Below are positions 16,829-25,500 of a stretch of DNA of 64,000 nt, piece after piece. The position numbers and the translations under genes were made by a program. This stretch comes from an uncultured Ruminococcus sp. (GTDB lineage: Bacteria; Bacillota; Clostridia; Oscillospirales; Ruminococcaceae): positions 186,001-250,000 of the forward strand of contig CANQVA010000001.1 in assembly GCA_947627175.1 (NCBI GenBank), written 5' to 3'. The notes beneath the pieces are model-generated. The model was not told the origin of the DNA and did no database searches. It saw only the letters and a program-made list of their open reading frames with translations. The first letter of the stretch is position 1, and each line of letters starts with the position of its first letter.

Positions 16829-18352
16829 ATGCAAAAGAAATCAAAACAAAAAATTTTAATAGTTGATGATTCTGAAATGAACAGGGCATTTCTTATAGAT
16901 ATGCTTGAAAAAGACTTTGATATAATTGAAGCTGAAAACGGCGTTCAGGCAATTCAGATTATCAACAGCGGGAATATTCCCCCCGACCTTATGCTCCTTG
17001 ATATAGTAATGCCTGAAATGGACGGTTTTGAGGTTCTTTCCGCAATGAATGAATACGGTATAATAAACGAAATTCCTGTTATTATGATTTCTGCCGAAAA
17101 TGATTCATCATGCATAGAACGTGCTTATGAAATGGGAGTTACAGACTATATAAGCCGACCGTTCAATGTTGCTGTAGTTCGCCGTCGTGTAATGAATACG
17201 CTTGCACTTCACGCAAAACAGAAAAGACTTATGCGTATAATTACAGAACAGGTTTACGAAAAGGAAAAAAATAACAATATGATGGTCAATATCCTCAGTC
17301 ATATTGTTGAATTCCGAAACGGAGAAAGCGGTATGCATTGCCGTAATATTTTTTCCATAACTAACATTCTTTTACAGTGTCTGGTGGAAAAAACCGATAA
17401 ATATAATCTTACATCAAAAGATATATCACTTATTACAATATCCTCCGCACTGCATGACATAGGAAAAATAAGCATTCCCGGGGCTATTCTCAATAAACCC
17501 GGACGGCTCACCACTGAAGAATTTGAAATTATGAAAACTCATACAACAGTAGGTGCATCACTCCTTGACGGACTTCCTATATACAGAGATGACCCGCTTG
17601 TAAAAGTAGCCCGTGACATATGCAGATGGCACCATGAAAGATATGACGGCAGAGGTTATCCCGACGGTTTAAAGGGTGAGGAAATACCGATTTCCGCACA
17701 AATTGTCGCCCTTGCTGATGTTTATGACGCTCTTACAAGTGAACGCTGTTACAAAAAAGCATTTTCACATGAAAAAGCATTCAATATGATAAACAACGGC
17801 GAATGTGGACAATTCAGCCCTCTTCTTCTGGAATGCCTTGCTGATACACATACCGCTATAATAAAAGAATTACAGTTTCATTCAAGTGAGGAAATTCAGG
17901 AAATGCAACTCCATAATCTCGTTGACGAACTTGTTCAGCTTAATGAATCAAATGATTTCATGCCGCCTATAATTCAGATAGAAAAGGAACTTGAAAAAGC
18001 AAAATTCTTTTCTATACAGGCTGAAGAACTCAGATTTGATTACGATTGCCGTACATCTGTAGCTGTAATTTCGGGATGGGGTGCGGAACTTCTCGGTATC
18101 AGCAGAACTACTCTAAATCTTTCGGGAAAAGATGCTGATATTCTTAAAAATGAATCTGTACAGGATTTTATTGCACGTCTTAAAGATACATCACCCGAAA
18201 ATCCCGAATTGACGGGTAATGTTCAGTTTAACGCAAAAGGTGTGCAGATATGCGGAAAAATAATCGCAAAAACAATGTGGGCTGATAACAATTCATCTAA
18301 ATATATAGGAGTTATAGGAAAACTCTCACATCCGGAAAATATTCCGCAATAA
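16829..18352 (+). CDS. Response regulator with HD-GYP (cyclic-di-GMP phosphodiesterase-type) domain
   Basis: 507 aa from MQKKSKQKILIVDD. A REC domain (about 8-125) has the acidic pair VDDS, phosphoacceptor Asp in LLDIVMPEMDG and Lys/Arg in DYISRPF. The HD-GYP domain (about 150-340) has HDIGKISIP and HHERYDGRGYPDGLKG plus ALADVYDALTS, so the metal ligands look complete. A C-terminal region (about 370-500) is PAS/FIST-like in appearance but I cannot assign it. The likely reaction is hydrolysis of c-di-GMP in response to phosphorylation. ATG at 16829 has AAAGGA about 8 nt upstream; the ATG at 16820 is too close to that site. An Hpt gene follows after 20 nt, so phosphate may come through a phosphorelay. 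Confidence 0.92.
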   Translation: MQKKSKQKILIVDDSEMNRAFLIDMLEKDFDIIEAENGVQAIQIINSGNIPPDLMLLDIVMPEMDGFEVLSAMNEYGIINEIPVIMISAENDSSCIERAYEMGVTDYISRPFNVAVVRRRVMNTLALHAKQKRLMRIITEQVYEKEKNNNMMVNILSHIVEFRNGESGMHCRNIFSITNILLQCLVEKTDKYNLTSKDISLITISSALHDIGKISIPGAILNKPGRLTTEEFEIMKTHTTVGASLLDGLPIYRDDPLVKVARDICRWHHERYDGRGYPDGLKGEEIPISAQIVALADVYDALTSERCYKKAFSHEKAFNMINNGECGQFSPLLLECLADTHTAIIKELQFHSSEEIQEMQLHNLVDELVQLNESNDFMPPIIQIEKELEKAKFFSIQAEELRFDYDCRTSVAVISGWGAELLGISRTTLNLSGKDADILKNESVQDFIARLKDTSPENPELTGNVQFNAKGVQICGKIIAKTMWADNNSSKYIGVIGKLSHPENIPQ

Positions 18353-18372
18353 TGAAAGGAGAAAAATTTTAA

Positions 18373-18729
18373 ATGGATTTAAGAGAATGTTATGAAGAAT
18401 TGGAAGGAAGTTTTGAGGAAGTAAGCAAAAGACTCCCGAGAGAAGCAATGATTAAAAAGTTTGTTTTAAAATTCCTGAGCGACAAGAGTTTTGAAAATCT
18501 GACAACATCTGTTGAAAATCACGACTACTCCACGGCATTTATGGCTGCTCATACATTAAAAGGCGTATGTCAGAATCTTGCTTTTACAAGACTTTTTGAA
18601 TCAAGTAATCTCATTACAGAGGCTCTCAGAGGTGACAACCACGACGAAAGTCTTATTGCTGAACTTATAGAAAGAGTAAAAACAGACTACAAGATTACTG
18701 TTGACGCAATAGAAAAACTTTCAGAATGA
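18373..18729 (+). CDS. Hpt phosphotransfer protein
   Basis: 118 aa, a single histidine phosphotransfer domain. The phosphorylated His is in AAHTLKGVCQNLAF, which fits the family pattern H-x-x-K-G-x-x-x-N-L, inside a four-helix bundle of normal size. It sits 20 nt behind the REC-HD-GYP gene, with its own AAAGGAG, and ends at a strong terminator. It probably passes phosphate between a hybrid kinase (candidates are at 25501 and 28443) and the HD-GYP regulator; the pairing is inferred. Confidence 0.9.
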   Translation: MDLRECYEELEGSFEEVSKRLPREAMIKKFVLKFLSDKSFENLTTSVENHDYSTAFMAAHTLKGVCQNLAFTRLFESSNLITEALRGDNHDESLIAELIERVKTDYKITVDAIEKLSE

Positions 18730-18749
18730 TATTGTATTTGTAACAAACA

Positions 18750-18788
18750 AAAACCGGTATGGATTTAATTATCCGATACCGGTTTTTT
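18750..18788. terminator. Bidirectional terminator between convergent genes
   Basis: Arms AAACCGGTAT / ATACCGGTTT plus inner GGAT / ATCC (18751-18783) with A and T runs on the two sides. It serves the Hpt gene (+) and the membrane protein gene ending at 18793 (-). Confidence 0.85.
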
Positions 18789-18792
18789 TACG

Positions 18793-21180
18793 TTATTTCC
18801 AGAAAAGAATTATCTTTTCAATTTCATATGCTATTTCAGGGTAATCAAGATGTGACTCACAGTAACGGAAAGTCTGATTTACAGATTGTATACCGCTTAC
18901 ATAGATAGTCCATACAAGAGAGAAGCAGAAAAAGATGTTTACCATTTTTCTTACTGTCGGATTTTTTGTTTTAACATAAATCATGAAAATTATTACATAA
19001 GCACCTATAAGCATTTGCCACGCAAAATCAGCCATATATCTTACTGCATAACCGCTTTCCCATACTGAACAAATAATAATCAGCGGAATTATAACACATG
19101 GAAATGCAAGATAAAGAGATTTTTTAATTCTTGCATGCTTGTCAGGGATAGTTTTCATTGCTTTTCCCGACAGAAAATATGAAAACATAGGAAGTGCAAG
19201 GAAAAACAATCCGCACACATTATGTGTTGACGGATAGTCATTATAGAAAAATCCTCCTACACTCATATCCTGAAAATTTGCCGATACAAACGGGTATTTC
19301 GTTGAAAACACAGGAGCGTTGAAAAGATAATTCCAGAACGGTATAAGCGATAATCTCCAGTGAAACTGCGTATTTCTGAAATCGTTTATTGTAAGTGAAT
19401 ATTGTATTCCAAATTCAAACGGCGAATTGAATCTTGCGTAATTATAACACATCTGAATTGTTCCGATACACGCCATAGGAACAACGGCACACAAAAGGTA
19501 CCTGATGCTTTTTTTATTGAACAGCTTTTTATTTCCGTATGAAAATCTCGGCATTGCACATATCATGAATATAAATGCACATATACAGTACAGAACCGTT
19601 GTAGGACGACAAAGAACGGCTACGGCAAATAAAAATGATGATACAGCCGTTTTGCTGAGAGATATTTTCCCATTGCCTATTATATTAGCAGAAATAAGGA
19701 AATAAAAAGCCCACGTCATAAACGCAAAACCTGATGACATAGCCACTTCATAGAAAAGAGGTCTGCCTATACTGTACCATATACCGCTCACCATTTGTAT
19801 TATTATAAGGCTTATTATAAAAATTCCGGTAGGAATCGTCGGGAAAAATTTACATATAAATTTAATGAAAAGGAACGAAAGACCTATAATTCCGATAAGT
19901 GAGAAAATAAGAACTGCCGCCGATTCGGGAAAATAATACCCCGTAATCAGATGATAAGGCAGAAAAAGAAGTACTACAGGAGCAATGCCGTAATATGAAT
20001 AGAATTTTCCGTCAAAATAAACATGATCCCATGCATACGTATAATAATAATCGCCCTCCCACGAAGGAACTAATTCTGCTTCACGTTGCTGTTTATCATA
20101 GGGATTGTCAAAAGAATTAAGAGCATCGTCGGGAGCTTCTAAAAGATATGTTCTTCCGTCCTCAAAAGCGTCTACTAACTGTTGTGTAACCTGACTGCCC
20201 TCTTTTTTTGTAAATTCTTCTTTCCATGTCTTGTCATCAATTCTGTAATTTGTTTCCCACATTGCCCACATACAAGCGGCTACTGTAATACAGGCAACGG
20301 CAATACGGCAAAACTTTAAATTTTCATTCAGACTTCTCTGCATAAATCTGCCCTTTATGACAGCATGAATAAATACAGTCAATAACACTATAAGTAAAAA
20401 TCTTATCCACGAAATTTCAAACATAACAGGCATATTTATCGTTATTGACCTAATATAAGCAGTGCCGGAATTTTGCGGTTTCAGCCTTACTTTCAAATCA
20501 CCGACGTTTCCCGAAAGTTCACACTGTAAATATTGTGTCTGCATCTGATTTCTTGATATTATAGTTTTTGCAATTCCGCTTCTTGGTATTTTTGTTTGCG
20601 TTTCGTCGGTAGCATCAATTGAAAAATCAACAGCACGTGCATCAAGTGCAATATCTACATATACTGTACTTACTTGACGATTTAAGTCATGAAATGTCAG
20701 GACAACTTCGTCACCGCCCCTTACAACTATATCTTTCTGGGCACGCCTATATATACCGCCCTTGTCAAGTATTGAACGGCTTGCCTCATATGTGGTTGTC
20801 TTGTAATCACCAAACCACATACGATATGACGGCACATTGAATACAGTCAATTCAAGAACAAACGCTATGAGAATAGTTTTTACCGCAAATGAAATTAAAG
20901 GAATCCTGCGTTTGCTGTTGATAATACACAACAAATACACCGCTATACAGACAACGCCTATGAATGTATATGTTCCTGAATACATTCCGAAATTTATAAG
21001 ACCGAATTTGTCTGTAATGGCAAGACTGACCATAAAAACAGTAATTCCTCTTACAATGCTTTGCATATTCAATACAAATTCGGACGGCTTTGTTTTATTG
21101 TCACTTTCTATTTCTTTCAGAAAAACAATTATGACAATTAAAGAAATAATAAACGCAGTAATGAACAGAAATGTATTCAT
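18793..21180 (-). CDS. Large polytopic membrane protein, GT-C glycosyltransferase-like
   Basis: 795 aa from MNTFLFITAFI. About five N-terminal membrane segments are broken by an extracytoplasmic beta-rich domain (about 130-265). A further seven or more segments follow (from about 265 on), with a hydrophilic loop after the next TM that contains WEGDYYYTYAWDHVYFDGKFYSYYGIAP. That loop and the many aromatic residues next to TM segments resemble GT-C fold mannosyl- or arabinosyltransferases that use lipid-linked sugars. I cannot assign a family, and no sugar-polymer genes are nearby. ATG at 21180 is chosen because GGAGG lies 7 nt upstream; the in-frame TTG at 21186 is too close. Confidence 0.6.
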   Translation of the reverse strand: MNTFLFITAFIISLIVIIVFLKEIESDNKTKPSEFVLNMQSIVRGITVFMVSLAITDKFGLINFGMYSGTYTFIGVVCIAVYLLCIINSKRRIPLISFAVKTILIAFVLELTVFNVPSYRMWFGDYKTTTYEASRSILDKGGIYRRAQKDIVVRGGDEVVLTFHDLNRQVSTVYVDIALDARAVDFSIDATDETQTKIPRSGIAKTIISRNQMQTQYLQCELSGNVGDLKVRLKPQNSGTAYIRSITINMPVMFEISWIRFLLIVLLTVFIHAVIKGRFMQRSLNENLKFCRIAVACITVAACMWAMWETNYRIDDKTWKEEFTKKEGSQVTQQLVDAFEDGRTYLLEAPDDALNSFDNPYDKQQREAELVPSWEGDYYYTYAWDHVYFDGKFYSYYGIAPVVLLFLPYHLITGYYFPESAAVLIFSLIGIIGLSFLFIKFICKFFPTIPTGIFIISLIIIQMVSGIWYSIGRPLFYEVAMSSGFAFMTWAFYFLISANIIGNGKISLSKTAVSSFLFAVAVLCRPTTVLYCICAFIFMICAMPRFSYGNKKLFNKKSIRYLLCAVVPMACIGTIQMCYNYARFNSPFEFGIQYSLTINDFRNTQFHWRLSLIPFWNYLFNAPVFSTKYPFVSANFQDMSVGGFFYNDYPSTHNVCGLFFLALPMFSYFLSGKAMKTIPDKHARIKKSLYLAFPCVIIPLIIICSVWESGYAVRYMADFAWQMLIGAYVIIFMIYVKTKNPTVRKMVNIFFCFSLVWTIYVSGIQSVNQTFRYCESHLDYPEIAYEIEKIILFWK

Positions 21181-21301
21181 TAACAAACCTCCATTTTAAA
21201 ACATAATATCAATATTATACCGCCTGTATCGGATTTTGTCAACTATTAAAAACATTAAAAAACCGTAAAAAAATAATTTTCGGAAAATTCAAAAAAAGTA
21301 T

Positions 21302-21330
21302 TTGACAAATTATAATGTTTGTGATATACT
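21302..21330 (+). promoter_or_regulatory. Promoter of the aldolase gene
   Basis: TTGACA (21302-21307), a 17-bp spacer and TATACT (21325-21330). Confidence 0.8.
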
Positions 21331-21397
21331 ATATACAGACTTTTACATTTTACTTTAAAGCGTTAAAATGTTCTATTTACTGAAAGGATTGTTTTTT

Positions 21398-22372
21398 ATG
21401 AAAGAAATTTCAAAACTTATGGACTACAGACCGGATATAAAGGTCATAGATGCCACTCTCAGGGACGGAGGACTTGTAAATGAATTTCGTTTCAGCGATG
21501 ATTTCGTAAAACATCTCTATAACGCAAATCTGAGAGCAGGCGTTGATTATATGGAATTTGGCTATAAAGCAGACCGTGAAATGTTCGATGAGACTAAATT
21601 TGGTCCATGCAAATTCTGTGACGATGATTACATAAGGTCAATTGTCGGCGAAAACAATACAGACCTGAAAATTGCTGTTATGGCTGACGTTGGACGCTGT
21701 AACTATAAACAGGATATACATGACCGTGCAGACAGTCCGATTGACCTTGTGCGTGTTGCTACCTATATACACCAGATTCCGACAGCAGTTGACATGATTG
21801 AAAATGCCAAAAGCAAGGGCTATGAAGTAAGCTGTAATATCATGGCTATTTCAAACGCTCAGGAAGGCGACATAAAAGTTGCTCTTGATATACTCGGAAA
21901 GTCTCCCGTTGACGTTTTCTATATTGTTGACAGTTTCGGCTCTCTCTATCCTGAACAAATTGCAAGAATCGCTGACCTTTATTGTGATATGGCGGCAAAA
22001 TACGGAAAAAAAGTCGGTATTCATGCACATAATAACCAACAACTCGCATTTGCCAATACAATTGAGGCAGTAGGAGACGGCGTTGACTGGCTTGACGCCA
22101 CATATTCCGCAATGGGAAGAGGTGCGGGCAACTGTGCTATGGAACTTCTTCTTGGTTTCCTGAAAAATCCGAAATATAACATTTACCCTGTATTGCAGTT
22201 CATTGAAGAACATATGACAAAACTCCGTGAGGACGGCATTACATGGGGATATGATTTACAGTACCTTATGACGGGTCTGCTTAACCAGCACCCGAGAACC
22301 GCTATTCAGTTCACAAAGGACAAGAGAAAAGACTATTCCGAATTTTATAAAGAAATTCTTTCACAAGAATAA
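21398..22372 (+). CDS. HMGL-like aldolase-family protein (DRE-TIM metallolyase)
   Basis: 324 aa from MKEISKLMDYRPD. The motif VIDATLRDGGLVNEF near the N-terminus and the metal-binding HAHNNQQLAFANTIEA place it in the HMG-CoA lyase / 4-hydroxy-2-oxovalerate aldolase superfamily (TIM barrel, divalent metal). The C-terminal part (LREDGITWGYDLQYLMTGLLNQHPRTAIQF) resembles stand-alone members often called aldolase catalytic domain proteins, whose substrate is uncertain. ATG at 21398 follows GAAAGGA by 9 nt; an upstream ATG at 21368 has no clear RBS. It is monocistronic, with its own promoter and a terminator shared with nth. Confidence 0.82.
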   Translation: MKEISKLMDYRPDIKVIDATLRDGGLVNEFRFSDDFVKHLYNANLRAGVDYMEFGYKADREMFDETKFGPCKFCDDDYIRSIVGENNTDLKIAVMADVGRCNYKQDIHDRADSPIDLVRVATYIHQIPTAVDMIENAKSKGYEVSCNIMAISNAQEGDIKVALDILGKSPVDVFYIVDSFGSLYPEQIARIADLYCDMAAKYGKKVGIHAHNNQQLAFANTIEAVGDGVDWLDATYSAMGRGAGNCAMELLLGFLKNPKYNIYPVLQFIEEHMTKLREDGITWGYDLQYLMTGLLNQHPRTAIQFTKDKRKDYSEFYKEILSQE

Positions 22373-22375
22373 TAA

Positions 22376-22408
22376 AAATAAGCTGTATTCTGTTGAATAC
22401 AGCTTTTA
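22376..22408. terminator. Bidirectional terminator between the aldolase gene and nth
   Basis: Arms AAGCTGTATTC / GAATACAGCTT with a TGTT loop (22380-22404), with AAAAAT and TTTATTTTT on the two sides. Confidence 0.85.
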
Positions 22409-23044
22409 TTTTTCGCTCTCTGAATAATGTCTGCAAAAATAGTTAAGCGTACATTCTTTGCACTTAGGACTTCTTGCACGGCATACGTCACGCCCGAATT
22501 GCACCGTTTGATGACAGAAACGGCTTGAAATTTCAGGCGGAAGAATTTTAACAAGGTCTTTTTCAACTTTTGCAGGTTCTTTGTTTTCAGTAAGTCCCAA
22601 CCGTCCGGTGATGCGTATACAGTGAGTATCCGTAACGACAGAAGGCTTTCCAAAAATGTCCCCAAGCACAAGATTAGCAGTTTTTCGCCCTATACCGGAA
22701 AGTGTGAGCAGGTCGTCCATATTGTCGGGGACTTCTCCGCCGAAATTATCCAGTAATTGGCGTGACATCTCTTTAAGACTTTTTGCTTTCATGTGATAAA
22801 ATCCGCACGGCTTTATAATATTTTCAAGTTCTTCAATATCTGCATCGGCAAATGATTCAAGGTCAGGATACTTTTTAAAAAGTACTTTAGTAACTTTGTT
22901 TACTCTTGCGTCGGTACACTGTGCGGCAAGCCTTGTTGCAAACATAAGTTCATATGGCTTTGAATATTTCAGCGAACATTCTATATCAGGATAAAGTTTT
23001 TCAAGTTCAGCTATAGCAAGAACAGCTATTTCATTTTTATTCAT
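22406..23044 (-). CDS. nth: Endonuclease III
   Basis: 212 aa, standard size. This base-excision-repair glycosylase/AP lyase removes oxidised pyrimidines. The helix-hairpin-helix LLTLSGIGRKTANLVLGDIF holds the catalytic Lys, the catalytic Asp follows in SVVTDTHCIRI, and the C-terminal CRARSPKCKECTLNYFC supplies the 4Fe-4S cluster Cys residues. Its ATG overlaps the stop codon of the small membrane protein gene (TAATG), with AGGAGG inside the upstream gene, so the two are translationally coupled. Confidence 0.95.
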   Translation of the reverse strand: MNKNEIAVLAIAELEKLYPDIECSLKYSKPYELMFATRLAAQCTDARVNKVTKVLFKKYPDLESFADADIEELENIIKPCGFYHMKAKSLKEMSRQLLDNFGGEVPDNMDDLLTLSGIGRKTANLVLGDIFGKPSVVTDTHCIRITGRLGLTENKEPAKVEKDLVKILPPEISSRFCHQTVQFGRDVCRARSPKCKECTLNYFCRHYSESEK

Positions 23045-23391
23045 TATGCAAATTCCTCCTGCATTTTTAATATTCTGTCATATACTTTATACATCTTCTG
23101 AACAGTATTTTCAAGAAAATAATAGTGCTTTATATAAAATACAAGCAATACCATTATTATAGTAGCAAGCAATAACAGCATCATATTATTTGTAATCAAC
23201 ATTCCGACAATAAATATTGAAAGTATTATTGCAAACATCATTGTAACAAGAAAATGCACTATTCTTTCGTGTTGCATAAAAGCGATTTTGTCCATATGTT
23301 CGGCAAGGATTTTTTCAAGTTCTTCTGCATTACGGCAGGTGTCAAGGCGTTCTGAAACAGTATTCATATAATTAGTAAGGTATTCCGTCAT
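23044..23391 (-). CDS. Small two-TM membrane protein upstream of nth, unknown
   Basis: 115 aa from MTEYLTNYMNTVSERL. An N-terminal amphipathic, charged helical stretch (about 1-45) is followed by two membrane segments (HFLVTMMFAIILSIFIVGMLI and MMLLLLATIIMVLLVFYIKHYYF) and a short charged tail. I do not recognise a family. AAAGGAG before ATG at 23391 decides the start; an upstream start at 23427 has no RBS. It overlaps nth. Confidence 0.65.
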   Translation of the reverse strand: MTEYLTNYMNTVSERLDTCRNAEELEKILAEHMDKIAFMQHERIVHFLVTMMFAIILSIFIVGMLITNNMMLLLLATIIMVLLVFYIKHYYFLENTVQKMYKVYDRILKMQEEFA

Positions 23392-23465
23392 GTTTAACAC
23401 TCCTTTTTTAAAGAACAGTACAGTCAATTATCAATTTTCTTTCTCTATAAAAAAATCAAAACTAA

Positions 23466-24317
23466 TCATTCTTTTGATTGTAAATTATTATGAAAAAAAG
23501 ATAATAATTTAACATATATACAAATAACAGCAATTACAACAAATTGCAATATAATCCAAGACATTGAAAAATTATAAAATCCATTTTTCATAGTAACAAT
23601 TGGTGTATCGAATAGTCTGAATTTTGTTTTATCAATTAAGCAGGAGGCATTATACAATATATGAATAGATATCGGGTATATCATTTTGCGTGTACGATAA
23701 TATAGTACGCTTATAGCCACTGACAAAATGAAAATTGAAAAAAAACCTTGAATGTTATAATTATGTAGTAAAGCAAAAACTATACTTACTGTCAAAATTA
23801 TACTACAGGATTTGAATTTATCGTCCAACAGTTCAATGCAAGCGTATCTGAATACGATTTCCTCAATAATTGGAGCCGCCACTATTGCTTCAATAACGAA
23901 TATTACTGATAAAGAATCTTCATTTTCAGATGATATGATAATATAATCTGATAGTATAAGTGTAATAATTTGCATTACGATGTCTTGCAATGCTCTTATT
24001 GATAAAACCATCAATATAATAAATGGAAAGTCAATACCTTTTACTGATAGGGATTTGCTTAGTTTTTTTCCTGATTGTTTATTCACAAGAACACATATTA
24101 TTATACCTGATGTGAGATAAGAAAAGATATTAAATATGCTACCACAAAGTTCCGAATTATTTTCATTTATGTGAAACATTTCTTCAACAATTCCTTCAAA
24201 TACACCAAATAAAATTCCTGATGCAAAAAAAACAAGTATCACAGTTACAATAGAAAGTATTGCTTCCTTTCTGCTGTTTGGATTTGAACTGAATTTTCTT
24301 TTTTGAATTTTTTTCAT
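23466..24317 (-). CDS. CPBP family intramembrane metalloprotease
   Basis: 283 aa with about seven to eight membrane segments. Motif 1, EEIVFRYACIELL, gives the EExxxR pattern and motif 2, FALLHNYNIQGF, the FxxxH pattern of CPBP (CAAX protease/bacteriocin-processing) enzymes. These Glu and His residues bind zinc in the membrane. In Firmicutes such proteins are tied to bacteriocin self-immunity or prenyl-protein processing; no bacteriocin gene is visible here. ATG at 24317 follows AAGGTGA. Confidence 0.88.
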   Translation of the reverse strand: MKKIQKRKFSSNPNSRKEAILSIVTVILVFFASGILFGVFEGIVEEMFHINENNSELCGSIFNIFSYLTSGIIICVLVNKQSGKKLSKSLSVKGIDFPFIILMVLSIRALQDIVMQIITLILSDYIIISSENEDSLSVIFVIEAIVAAPIIEEIVFRYACIELLDDKFKSCSIILTVSIVFALLHNYNIQGFFSIFILSVAISVLYYRTRKMIYPISIHILYNASCLIDKTKFRLFDTPIVTMKNGFYNFSMSWIILQFVVIAVICIYVKLLSFFHNNLQSKE

Positions 24318-24407
24318 AATCAATCACCTTTTAGCTGAAAGATTCACAATACATCTATGCGGTATTGCCTTTACTGTAATTATACACCCTTTTATTACAA
24401 ATGTCAA

Positions 24408-24442
24408 CAAAAAAACGGCTGATTTTCTCAGCCGTTTATATT
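24408..24442 (-). terminator. Terminator of CAP-dockerin gene copy 1
   Basis: Stem AAACGGCTGA / TCAGCCGTTT (24413-24422 with 24428-24437) followed by a T run on the minus strand. The same hairpin, duplicated with the gene, lies at 35613-35650. Confidence 0.85.
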
Positions 24443-25427
24443 TTTAGAATATTGAAATCGGAAGCTGTTCAACTTCACCGAGGATATACTTTCTAAGACC
24501 TGCTGCATCCGAATAAGTTATTACGCCGTCTTTAAGTACATCTGCACTTTCAACCTGAAGAGGATTCAAAGTAACTTTTTTGTTGATATACTGGCAAAGA
24601 AGAATGTAATCGAATGAATCAATAACGCCGTCACCCGTGATGTCGCCTACTGACTGTGGAACAACTCTGTATTTTTCGGGAATATACTGACCTTCAATTT
24701 CGCCGTCCGGTACTTCATAAGTGTCAACTTTAATGAAAAGCTGTTCCCAATACCAGTTATATGTGCTGTCTGGGTCATAAGTAACGCCAACGCCCATATG
24801 TGTATATTCAGGGTTCATAATTGCTGCCCAGTGTTTCGGAGAGTTTCTCCACTGTTCGAAAGTTTCTTCTGCTGTGCTCATACCGCAAGCAATATTTTCA
24901 GCGGCTGTAGCCCAAGGTGTAACATCATAATCTATAACTTCTGTGAATTTTTCGCCGTTTGTTCTTGTGTGGCTGAAACTTTCAACGCATTCTTCTGAAC
25001 GTACTGTAGCTGCATCGCAAAGATAAGGAACTGCATATATCGGGTCAAGACCTTCTTCAGCTCTTGCTTCATTTACAAGAACAATTACCTGTTCAGCGAG
25101 TTCGAGGAAATCAGGGTCATCGTAAGCTGCATTTGTTTTTGTTGCAAAACCGCTTGCTCCTGCTGTTGCAAGAACAACTGCTGATAAAGTAGATATAACC
25201 TTTTTGAATAATCCATTAACCTTTTTCATAAAATCTCCTCCTATTGTATATGTATTAACAGTTTCCTGTGATTTATTTACTAAAACATCAAATTTTTTCA
25301 TAATATTTACCTCCCATATTTTTTTATCTTTGTTTCTGTCGTATTCTTTACTGTGATTATATTCTATCATGGTTTTACATTTTTTCACACTTCAAAAAAC
25401 AGACATTTTCCTGTAAAAAAACGACAT
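24412..25427 (-). repeat. Long direct repeat, copy A (CAP-dockerin gene with promoter and terminator)
   Basis: This block and 35618-36648 align from the terminator hairpin through the gene and about 120 bp of 5' flank, with few differences; the match stops at ACGACAT on the distal side. Both lie in the same orientation about 10 kb apart. Confidence 0.85.
24444..25301 (-). CDS. Secreted CAP (SCP/PR1-like) domain protein with C-terminal dockerin-like module, copy A
   Basis: 285 aa from MKKFDVLVNKSQ. The order is an unusually long n-region (about 1-33), a hydrophobic signal segment (VISTLSAVVLATAGASGFA), a CAP domain (about 65-190: VNEARAEEGLDPI, ECVESFSHTRTNGEKFTEV, ENIACGMSTAEETFEQWRNSPKH) and a C-terminal dockerin-like pair of repeats (GDITGDGVIDSFDYILLCQY, KDGVITYSDAAGLRKYI). 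CAP proteins are secreted, stable folds of varied function. A second possible start at 25229 (MKKVNGLF) has its own GGAGGAG; the longer form is chosen because both gene copies keep this frame open despite two 3-nt indels. Frame is lost between copies further upstream. Confidence 0.85.
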   Translation of the reverse strand: MKKFDVLVNKSQETVNTYTIGGDFMKKVNGLFKKVISTLSAVVLATAGASGFATKTNAAYDDPDFLELAEQVIVLVNEARAEEGLDPIYAVPYLCDAATVRSEECVESFSHTRTNGEKFTEVIDYDVTPWATAAENIACGMSTAEETFEQWRNSPKHWAAIMNPEYTHMGVGVTYDPDSTYNWYWEQLFIKVDTYEVPDGEIEGQYIPEKYRVVPQSVGDITGDGVIDSFDYILLCQYINKKVTLNPLQVESADVLKDGVITYSDAAGLRKYILGEVEQLPISIF

Positions 25428-25444
25428 TCTTTCAGTTAAAATAA

Positions 25445-25490
25445 TAAAAAAAGCACTTTCGGTGCGTTATTACGCCGAAAATGCTTTAAT
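25445..25490 (-). terminator. Terminator after the REC-kinase gene
   Basis: A long imperfect stem from AAAGCA...TTTCGG to CCGAAA...TGCTTT (25450-25487) with inner GCGT / ACGC, followed on the minus strand by TTTTTTTATT. It ends the operon 28284 to 25501. Confidence 0.8.
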
Positions 25491-25500
25491 TCAATTGAAT

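Noticed and set aside
23466..24317. CPBP protease as part of a bacteriocin cluster
   Set aside because: No precursor peptide, modification enzyme or dedicated exporter lies next to it. The BceAB-like transporter 9 kb away is a resistance type.
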